DNA of 6,087 bases from Bryobacteraceae bacterium (GTDB taxonomy: Bacteria; Acidobacteriota; Terriglobia; Bryobacterales; Bryobacteraceae). The stretch spans positions 1 to 6,087 of the forward strand of contig JAICMB010000216.1 of the NCBI GenBank assembly GCA_025929455.1, written 5' to 3'. Under the pieces are notes generated by a model. It had not been told where the DNA came from and did not search any database. It saw nothing but the letters and a program-made list of their open reading frames with translations. The translations under genes were made by a program, and so were the position numbers. Below are positions 1 through 6,087 of this stretch, piece by piece. Numbering within the stretch: the stretch's first letter is position 1; every line of letters begins with the position of its first letter.

Positions 1-1146
1 CCGTTCTATGCGGAATCGGGCGGGCAGGTTGGCGATCAGGGCGTGCTGGTGTCTGCGTTTAGCGGCGAGAAAGTGGCGGACGTGGAGGACACGTACCGTC
101 CGGCGCCGGGCGCGCTGGTGCATAAAGTTCGATTGACGGGGCCGGTTGCGGAAGGTGAGCATGTGATCGCACGCGTAAATCCGGAGCTGCGGCGCTCGAC
201 CATGCGCAACCATACAGCCACGCACCTGTTACATGCGGCGCTACGCAGCGTGCTGGGCACGCACGTGAAACAGGCCGGCAGCGTGGTCGATCCCGGGAGA
301 CTGCGGTTCGACTTCACTCATTACGCCGCGCTCGATCGCGATGAGCTAGCCACCGTGGAACGGCTCGTGAACGAAGAGATTCTTGCCAACATCGGGGTGC
401 GCACCGATGTCATGGAGCTCGACCAGGCGCTGTCGACCGGAGCGATGGCGCTGTTCGGCGAGAAGTACGGCGATAAGGTGCGCGTCGTCTCCGTTGACAC
501 GTTCAGCAAGGAGCTGTGCGGCGGCACGCACGTGAATCGTACGGGCGACATCGGCCTGTGCAAGATCGTCTACGAGGGCAGCATTTCATCGGGCGTGCGA
601 CGCATTGAAGCGATCACCGGCGAAGAAGCGCTGCGCTGTTTTCAAGAGACCATGGCATCGCTGCACCGCGTGGCCAACGCGATCGACGCGCCGGAGCAGA
701 AAGTGGTGGATCACGTCGAGAAATTGCTGGAGGACCGCAAGGCACTGGAGAAACGGCTGGAGCAGATGAAGGAGAAGGTCGCGCAATCGCAGCTCGGAGC
801 CCTCGAAACGCGCGCGAGAGACATCAACGGCGTGCGTGTGCTGGCCGCGCAGGTACAGGGGCTCGACCGTTCGCAGTTGCGGACGCTGGCGGATTCGCTC
901 CGGAACAAGCGCGTCAACGTGGTCGTGCTGGCGGCGGCGGAAGATTCCAACGTAACGATCGTATCGGCGGTCACGAAAGATATGACGGGCCGCTTTCATG
1001 CGGGCAAGCTGGTGGGCGCGGTGGCGCAGGCGGTTGGCGGTAAGGGCGGCGGGCGGCCGGACATGGCGGAAGGCGGGGGCAAGAATCCGGAAGCGCTGGC
1101 GGGCGCGCTGGCCGGCGTGTATTCGACCGTTGAAGGAACGCACTGA
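1..1146 (+). CDS. alaS: Alanyl-tRNA synthetase, C-terminal part (5' end outside window)
   Basis: AlaRS charges tRNA-Ala in the cytoplasm and hydrolyses mischarged Ser- and Gly-tRNA-Ala. The open frame enters at base 1 and gives 381 residues. It opens with PFYAESGGQVGDQG, the hallmark start of the editing domain. The editing-site zinc ligands are visible as HTATH (His71 and His75, window numbering) and CGGTH (Cys173 and His177), the counterparts of the HxxxH and CxxxH motifs of E. coli AlaRS. SGVRRIEAITG closes the editing domain. A charged, probably coiled-coil stretch follows (about 232-265), then the C-Ala/DHHA1 domain ending in GGKGGGRPDMAEGGG (346-360). By comparison with the roughly 876-residue E. 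coli enzyme, some 490 N-terminal residues (aminoacylation and tRNA-recognition domains) are missing only because of the window edge. No frameshift or lost motif is seen. A free-standing AlaX editing protein is excluded by the C-Ala domain. The gene is followed after 4 bases by the YpdA-like gene. Confidence 0.97.
   Translation, partial: PFYAESGGQVGDQGVLVSAFSGEKVADVEDTYRPAPGALVHKVRLTGPVAEGEHVIARVNPELRRSTMRNHTATHLLHAALRSVLGTHVKQAGSVVDPGRLRFDFTHYAALDRDELATVERLVNEEILANIGVRTDVMELDQALSTGAMALFGEKYGDKVRVVSVDTFSKELCGGTHVNRTGDIGLCKIVYEGSISSGVRRIEAITGEEALRCFQETMASLHRVANAIDAPEQKVVDHVEKLLEDRKALEKRLEQMKEKVAQSQLGALETRARDINGVRVLAAQVQGLDRSQLRTLADSLRNKRVNVVVLAAAEDSNVTIVSAVTKDMTGRFHAGKLVGAVAQAVGGKGGGRPDMAEGGGKNPEALAGALAGVYSTVEGTH
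1132..1137 (+). promoter_or_regulatory. Candidate ribosome-binding site inside the alaS 3' end
   Basis: GAAGGA sits in the last codons of alaS, 13 bases before GTG 1151 and 25 before ATG 1163. The spacing is long for GTG and too long for ATG. A weaker GAGG at 1157-1160 lies only 2 bases before ATG 1163, too close to work normally. This favours GTG 1151 and suggests translation of the oxidoreductase is coupled to termination of alaS. Confidence 0.4.
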
Positions 1147-1150
1147 CGCC

Positions 1151-2129
<979 letters not shown>

Positions 2130-2134
<5 letters not shown>

Positions 2135-2157
2135 GTAGAGGCGACCGCCGCCTTACC
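2130..2157 (+). terminator. Hairpin overlapping the end of the YpdA-like gene
   Basis: GGTAAG (2130-2135) is complementary to CTTACC (2152-2157). A competing inner stem AGGCG/CGCCT (2139-2143 with 2149-2153, loop ACCGC) uses part of the same sequence. It overlaps the TAA stop at 2132-2134. No U-tract follows, so it is only a weak candidate for an intrinsic terminator or a 3'-end stabilising structure. Confidence 0.25.
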
Positions 2158-2187
2158 CCTGCCTCTGCCCGTCTGCCACTTACCACG

Positions 2188-2207
2188 CGTGAATCGCCCC
2201 ATTCACG
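2188..2207 (+). terminator. Perfect 7-bp inverted repeat between the YpdA-like and receptor genes
   Basis: CGTGAAT and ATTCACG are exact reverse complements separated by CGCCCC (2195-2200). A G-T wobble can extend the stem by one pair (2187 with 2208). It lies 53 bases after the oxidoreductase stop and 65 before the receptor start. With no U-run afterwards it could be a weak terminator or an operator-like dyad for the receptor promoter; the sequence does not decide. I could not identify a convincing -35/-10 pair in the 2135-2272 gap. Confidence 0.35.
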
Positions 2208-2262
2208 TTGGCGAACCACCACGGCCGGCGCAGATTTGAGACAAGACGAATCTCGCTTGACT

Positions 2263-2266
2263 GAGG
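2263..2266 (+). promoter_or_regulatory. Ribosome-binding site of the receptor gene
   Basis: GAGG (within TGAGG) lies 6 bases before ATG 2273, an ideal Shine-Dalgarno spacing. It fixes the receptor start at this ATG, which is also the one that begins a complete signal peptide. Confidence 0.7.
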
Positions 2267-2272
2267 TCTCAG

Positions 2273-5200
2273 ATGAAACAGTTCGCTTCGAAAGTAGCCG
2301 CATTGCTGCTCGCGGCCGCACTCTCCCCCTGCGTGCACGCGCAAATTATCAGTGGCGATTTGGTCGGCTCCGTAACAGATGTGACGGGCGCGGTCGTGCC
2401 GAACGTTACTGTTCAGGCCGCTAACGTTGCAACCGGAGTGCGCACGTCCGCCACAACCAATGATCGGGGTGAGTACCGTATCGGCAACTTACAAGCGGGC
2501 GTGTATGACGTATCCGCTACTGCCACCGGCTTTACCACAGCGACGCTGCGGCATGTGGCCGTCGACGTGAATAAGACCGCCACCGTGAATCTCGTGCTCC
2601 AGGTGGGGCAGGTGGCCACAACTGTGGAAGTCACGTCCGCCCCCGCCGTCATCGACACCACCACACCCACGATACAGAACACCTTCAATACGCAAGCCAC
2701 ACGCGATCTTCCGATAGCGAGTATCGGATTAGGTTCGGTAAACCTCACGCTTTTAAATGCGGGCGTCGCGAGCAACGGCGGTATCGGCGTCGGCGAAGGT
2801 CCGTCGGTCGGGGGTCAGCGGCCCTACAACAACAATTTCATGCTCGAAGGCGTCGATAACAACAACAAGACCGTTACGGGCTCGCTGATTCGATTCATTC
2901 CGAACGACGCGGTCGAGGAATTTACGGTTTTGCAGAATCAGATGAGCGCGGAATTTGGGCATTCCTCGGGCGGCCAGTTCAACACGATTATCAAAAGCGG
3001 CACCAACCAGATACACGGCACGGTGTACGAGTATTTCCAGAACCGGAACCTCGACGCAATCGATCAGCAGGTACAAAATCAAGCCATTGCCGCAGGGCAG
3101 CGCCCGACGAATACGCGTTTCGATGACAACCGGTTTGGCGCGTCGATCGGCGGTCCGATTATAAAAAATAAGCTGTTCTATTTCGGTGATTTCGAATACA
3201 ATCCTGTCGGCCTGGCGGCCACGCCCGCTGCGGTAACAACGCCCACCGCCGCTGGTATGGACATGCTATCGGCCATTCCCAGCTTGAATCAGACCAATCT
3301 AGGGATTTTCAAAAAGTACGTACCGACAGCGCCGCTCGCCTCTGGAACGATTTCCGTAGCGGGTCAATCCATTCCCGTCGGCACGCCCCTGATCGTCGCG
3401 CCGAATTATCAGAACAACAGCGCGGCTGTCGCCAGCATGGACTACAACGCATCGGATCGGGACCAGGTGCGCGGGCGGTTTATTTACAACCGCCTTTCGC
3501 AAATTCAGACCTCCGGCACTACGCTGCCGCAGTTCTTCGTGCTCGCGCCCGGTACATACTACATCGCATCGCTCGCCGAGTATCACAACTTTTCGCCCGC
3601 GGTGACGAACGAGCTGCGGCTTGGGTATAACAGGCTCAATCAAAATTTCCCCGGAGGAAATTTCAAATTCCCCGGCCTGGACCAGTTCCCCACACTCACA
3701 TTCGACGAACTAGGTCTGATCCTCGGTCCCGATTCCAATTTCCCGCAATTCACGGTTCAGAACACATACCAGGTCAATGACAACGTCACTTGGACCAAGG
3801 GCCATCACACGTTCAAGTTCGGATTCGACGGCCGTAAGTACATATCGCCGCAATCATTCACACAGCGCTCGCGCGGTGACTACGACTACAGCACGTTGGA
3901 ACTGTATCTTCTCGATTTAACACCCGACTCTGTCGCGCAGCGCGGCGTCGGCAACGTCGTCTACTACGGTGATCAGATCGCCGCGTACGCCTTCGCCAAC
4001 GATGTGTGGCGAATCCGCCCGAACCTGACGCTCGATCTCGGTCTGCGATATGAGTACACGACGGTGCCTTTCAGCGAGCGCCTGCAGCCCTTGAACGCCA
4101 TCTCCGATGTACCCGGTCTTCTCACCTTCCAGCGCCCGCAAGCGCAGACCAAGAACTTCGCACCGCGGGTCGGGTTGGCGTACTCACCCGGCAACAGCGG
4201 GAAGACCTCGATCCGCGCGGGGTTCGGTATCGCGTATGACGTGTTGTACGACAACATCGGCATCCTCGATCTTCCGCCGCAACTCAACACGACGATCGAT
4301 GTTACGACGGTGGGCAATCCGCTGCAGGGCGTACCGAAGTTCCTGACAAACGGTGGCATTTCTCCCAATCTCGCCGTTTCACTCACGCCCGACGAAGCGC
4401 GCGCGAATACTGCCGCTTATGTACCGAACCAGAAACTGCCGTATTCAATCCAGTGGAACTTTGGCGTGCAACACGTTTTCCATAATGACTACACGTTCGA
4501 AGCCCGGTACCTCGGAACGCGGGGTGTGCATTTGGACGTGCAGGATCGCTTCACCATCCGCTCGCTCGTAACGCCTCAGCAGTATTTGCCGACTTATCTC
4601 CAGGCGCCGAGCCAGGCACAGCTTGATGCATTGCCTCTTACGCTTGGAGACTTGGTGAATCAATCGCCGATTCTGCCGCAATATGAGAACGCCGGTTTCA
4701 CAAACGGCGCCATGGTGGAGAACGCGCCGATCGGCAACTCCACGTATCACGGCCTTGCCCTGCAACTGAACCGACGTTTTGCGAACGGGTTGCAATTCGT
4801 CGCGGCCTATACCTGGAGCCATTTGATCGACGACAGCACCGCCGATTTTTTCACAACGCTGCTGACTCCGCGCCGCCCGCAGGACTTTCAGAACATGCGT
4901 GCGGAGCGGTCGGACTCCGCACTCGACCGGCGCCAGCGATTCACGTTTAGCGCCGTTTACGATGTGCCGTGGTTCAAACAGTCGAACTGGCTTCTGAAGA
5001 ACTTGGCGGGCAACTGGCGTGTGGCGCCCATCTACACGTACGAGTCGCCGGAGTATGTGACGGTTCAGAGCTCACTCGACTCCAACCTGAACGGCGACAG
5101 CTTCGCAGACCGCGCCATCGTAAATCCGGCGGGAGTGAGCGGCACGGGTTCGGGAGTAACGCCGCTTTGCCGCGGAACCGCGCCGTGCGATCCGACCGCG

Positions 5201-5584
5201 GACGACTTTACCAGCCGTGTCGTCGCCTACGCAGCCGATAATCCGAACGCACGCTATATCGTGGCGGGCGCCGGTGCGCTGGCCACCGCCGGACGGAACA
5301 CGCTGGCGGGGCGGCCGATCAATAACATCGATCTGAATCTGATGAAGGACTTTTCGTTTACGGAGCGCATGCGCCTGCAGTTCTCGGCGCAGTTTTATAA
5401 CCTGCTGAACCACCCGCAATTCGTACCCGGATTTGTGGACCGCGTGGACAACCCCGCGGTTCTGAACACCGGCCCATCGGTGCGGAATTACCTTACGCCC
5501 GGCAATCCGATTTTCAATAATCCCGAGGCGGTTTTCAGCAGCAGTCCGCGCTTCATCCAGTTAGCAGTGAAGTTCATTTTCTAA
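2273..5584 (+). CDS. Oar-like TonB-dependent outer-membrane receptor with N-terminal carboxypeptidase-regulatory-like domain
   Basis: A complete 1103-residue outer-membrane protein. Residues 1-23 form a Sec signal peptide (MKQFASK, a hydrophobic LLLAAAL core, cleavage predicted after VHA). Residues 27-112 are a carboxypeptidase-regulatory-like (Ig-type) domain: GSVTDVTGAVVPNVTV, DRGEYRIGNLQAGVYDVSA and VNLVLQVG are typical. The plug follows (about 120-260), with QRPYNNNFMLEGVDNNN (182-198), a DAVEEFTVLQN stretch and SGGQFNTIIKSGTN (from 232). The rest is beta-barrel with repeated aromatic strands, ending in LAVKFIF; the terminal Phe is the usual BAM recognition signal. Length fits the 1000-1200-residue Oar-like proteins numerous in Acidobacteriota. 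No obvious TonB box is seen, as is common in this group. The mature protein has only two cysteines, Cys966 and Cys972, in one probable loop; a D/N-rich segment (936-946) may bind a cation. Substrate is unknown: carbohydrate or peptide uptake, or surface adhesion, are possibilities only. It has its own ribosome-binding site and a 138-base upstream gap, so is probably separately transcribed. Confidence 0.93.
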   Translation: MKQFASKVAALLLAAALSPCVHAQIISGDLVGSVTDVTGAVVPNVTVQAANVATGVRTSATTNDRGEYRIGNLQAGVYDVSATATGFTTATLRHVAVDVNKTATVNLVLQVGQVATTVEVTSAPAVIDTTTPTIQNTFNTQATRDLPIASIGLGSVNLTLLNAGVASNGGIGVGEGPSVGGQRPYNNNFMLEGVDNNNKTVTGSLIRFIPNDAVEEFTVLQNQMSAEFGHSSGGQFNTIIKSGTNQIHGTVYEYFQNRNLDAIDQQVQNQAIAAGQRPTNTRFDDNRFGASIGGPIIKNKLFYFGDFEYNPVGLAATPAAVTTPTAAGMDMLSAIPSLNQTNLGIFKKYVPTAPLASGTISVAGQSIPVGTPLIVAPNYQNNSAAVASMDYNASDRDQVRGRFIYNRLSQIQTSGTTLPQFFVLAPGTYYIASLAEYHNFSPAVTNELRLGYNRLNQNFPGGNFKFPGLDQFPTLTFDELGLILGPDSNFPQFTVQNTYQVNDNVTWTKGHHTFKFGFDGRKYISPQSFTQRSRGDYDYSTLELYLLDLTPDSVAQRGVGNVVYYGDQIAAYAFANDVWRIRPNLTLDLGLRYEYTTVPFSERLQPLNAISDVPGLLTFQRPQAQTKNFAPRVGLAYSPGNSGKTSIRAGFGIAYDVLYDNIGILDLPPQLNTTIDVTTVGNPLQGVPKFLTNGGISPNLAVSLTPDEARANTAAYVPNQKLPYSIQWNFGVQHVFHNDYTFEARYLGTRGVHLDVQDRFTIRSLVTPQQYLPTYLQAPSQAQLDALPLTLGDLVNQSPILPQYENAGFTNGAMVENAPIGNSTYHGLALQLNRRFANGLQFVAAYTWSHLIDDSTADFFTTLLTPRRPQDFQNMRAERSDSALDRRQRFTFSAVYDVPWFKQSNWLLKNLAGNWRVAPIYTYESPEYVTVQSSLDSNLNGDSFADRAIVNPAGVSGTGSGVTPLCRGTAPCDPTADDFTSRVVAYAADNPNARYIVAGAGALATAGRNTLAGRPINNIDLNLMKDFSFTERMRLQFSAQFYNLLNHPQFVPGFVDRVDNPAVLNTGPSVRNYLTPGNPIFNNPEAVFSSSPRFIQLAVKFIF

Positions 5585-5587
5585 CTG

Positions 5588-5604
5588 CAAGGACTACCAC
5601 CTTG
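5588..5604 (+). terminator. Short hairpin just after the receptor stop
   Basis: CAAGG (5588-5592) pairs with CCTTG (5600-5604) around the loop ACTACCA, with one possible G-T extension. It begins 3 bases after the receptor TAA. The stem is short and no U-tract follows, so it is a weak terminator candidate. Confidence 0.2.
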
Positions 5605-5638
5605 TCAGATTCATCGCACCCTGCGCAACCCCAGTGGA

Positions 5639-5659
5639 GCGGCCGGTCTTGCCGGCTGC
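5639..5659 (+). terminator. Hairpin 1 of the convergent gap (loop TCTTG)
   Basis: GCGGCCGG (5639-5646) pairs with CCGGCTGC (5652-5659), eight pairs including one G-T. A competing stem, CTGCC (5656-5660) with GGCAG (5666-5670) and loop GTTCA, uses its 3' arm, so the two folds exclude each other. No U-tract follows on either strand. Confidence 0.4.
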
Positions 5660-5712
5660 CGTTCAGGCAGGGACGTGTTGCGGGTTTCGGTTCGCGGTTC
5701 GCTCCCGGGTGG

Positions 5713-5737
5713 GGGCGGGCAGTCTTGCTGCCTGCCC
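5713..5737. terminator. Hairpin 2, abutting the ArsS-like stop codon (loop TCTTG)
   Basis: GGGCGGGCAG (5713-5722) pairs with CTGCCTGCCC (5728-5737), ten pairs with one G-T. It ends at the base directly next to the minus-strand stop codon (5738-5740), placing it exactly where a 3'-end structure of the ArsS-like mRNA would be. It may act for both converging transcripts. No U-run is present, so a classical intrinsic terminator is not shown. Confidence 0.45.
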
Positions 5738-6087
5738 TTACGCCACCGCGCCCGTGCAACTCGAGCCCGCACCCGCGGTACAGCCGAAGCAATGTGGGCC
5801 TGTTATGATGCGCCGCCCCGCGAGCACCGCCGCATCGAAATCGCGCACATGGTGTGGCGCGCCGGCGGCAGTCCCGAGCTCCAGCATTTGATTGAAGTCG
5901 CAATCGTACAACGTGCCGTCCCAGCCAATCGAGATGGTGTACCGGCACATCACACCGTCCACCGCCGCCGGATTGAACGCGTTCACCAGCTTTTGCATGT
6001 AGCGCTCGTAATTCCCGCTGCGCTGCAGAAATTCGAGAAACCGGCTGACCGGCATGTTCGTAATCGTGTACAGCGAATTGAAACTGA
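5738..6087 (-). CDS. arsS: ArsS-like radical SAM/Cys-rich protein, C-terminal part (5' end outside window)
   Basis: The minus-strand frame enters at the right edge and gives 115 residues ending in a TAA at 5738-5740. It begins SFNSLYTITNMPVSRF, so the Met at 6055 is internal and not the start. The visible part corresponds to the Cys-rich C-terminal domain (DUF3641 type) of the arsenosugar-biosynthesis radical SAM protein ArsS. Key stretches are AFNPAAVDGVMCRYT, IGWDGTLYDCDFNQML, HVRDFD and HCFGCTAGAGSSCTG. Counting from that Met, cysteines lie at 37, 52, 89, 92 and 100, likely ligands of an auxiliary Fe-S cluster. The N-terminal radical SAM domain with its CxxxCxxC motif is outside the window. 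In characterised systems ArsS works after the methyltransferase ArsM in making arsenosugars; no ArsM is visible here. Some family members carry selenocysteine, but all visible positions here are ordinary cysteine codons. The family assignment is strong from the motifs; the exact substrate is inferred. Confidence 0.87.
   Translation of the reverse strand, partial: SFNSLYTITNMPVSRFLEFLQRSGNYERYMQKLVNAFNPAAVDGVMCRYTISIGWDGTLYDCDFNQMLELGTAAGAPHHVRDFDAAVLAGRRIITGPHCFGCTAGAGSSCTGAVA

Larger units (their letters stand above)
5639..5737. repeat. REP-like palindromic element: two same-loop hairpins in a convergent intergenic gap
   Basis: The gap between the receptor stop (5584) and the opposing ArsS-like stop (5738) has no credible gene. 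It holds two strong GC-rich stem-loops in the same orientation: 5639-5659 and 5713-5737. Both have the loop TCTTG, and both have a G-T wobble at the sixth pair from the loop followed by C-G and G-C. The spacer contains a tandem GGTTCGC (5689-5695 and 5696-5702) preceded by a related GGGTTTC (5682-5688), and the palindrome CCCGGG (5704-5709). The paired architecture resembles REP/BIME-type extragenic palindromes. Calling it a dispersed repeat is inference, because one copy cannot show dispersal. Confidence 0.5.

Noticed and set aside
998..1150. In-frame upstream extension of the YpdA-like protein
   Set aside because: It would overlap alaS by about 150 bases with an Arg/Trp-rich sequence unlike any YpdA N-terminus; family length fits GTG 1151.
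2236..2262. Possible sigma-70 promoter (TTGAGA) before the receptor
   Set aside because: No matching -10 hexamer occurs at 16-18 bases spacing, and any start would fall on or after the ribosome-binding site.
5682..5702. GGTTCGC tandem as a CRISPR or iteron array
   Set aside because: Only two exact 7-base copies and one degenerate copy, directly adjacent with no spacers; too little for either.
5574..5948. Open frames on both strands across the convergent gap and the ArsS-like end
   Set aside because: They run through palindromic DNA or over the ArsS-like frame, lack family motifs and have biased composition.
6053..6055. ATG as the start of a small 105-residue protein
   Set aside because: The frame continues upstream to the window edge with family-conserved residues (FNSLYTITN), so this Met is internal to a longer ArsS-like protein.

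Overview
The window looks like ordinary chromosomal DNA from a GC-rich Gram-negative bacterium, most probably an Acidobacteriota member of the Solibacter/Bryobacter kind. The main pointer is the 1103-residue Oar-like TonB-dependent receptor with an N-terminal carboxypeptidase-regulatory-like domain, a family greatly expanded in that phylum. A YpdA-type flavoprotein and an ArsS-type radical SAM protein fit this placement but do not prove it. The phylum assignment is inference.

Layout: (1) 1-1146, plus strand, the 3' part of alaS (alanyl-tRNA synthetase): editing domain, coiled coil and C-Ala domain, with the catalytic N-terminal half outside the window. (2) 1151-2134, plus strand, a YpdA/Bdr-family FAD/NAD(P)H oxidoreductase starting a few bases after the alaS stop and probably co-transcribed with it. 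(3) 2135-2272, a 138-base gap with two candidate hairpins and the ribosome-binding site of the next gene. (4) 2273-5584, plus strand, a complete Oar-like outer-membrane receptor with signal peptide, Ig-like domain, plug and beta-barrel. (5) 5585-5737, a convergent intergenic gap holding two strong GC-rich hairpins that share the same five-base loop and the same wobble position, resembling a REP-type palindromic element. (6) 5738-6087, minus strand, the 3' end of an ArsS-like radical SAM gene that runs off the right edge.

Functionally this is a mixed neighbourhood: translation quality control, probable thiol redox, outer-membrane uptake or surface function, and an arsenic-related radical SAM enzyme. 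Only alaS and the oxidoreductase look like a transcription unit. I see no CRISPR array, transposase, tRNA, rRNA, toxin-antitoxin pair or defence cassette, and no evidence of a new multi-gene system. The observations most worth following are the YpdA homologue lacking the family's key cysteine, the paired same-loop hairpins, and the ArsS 3' end, whose family has selenoprotein members.
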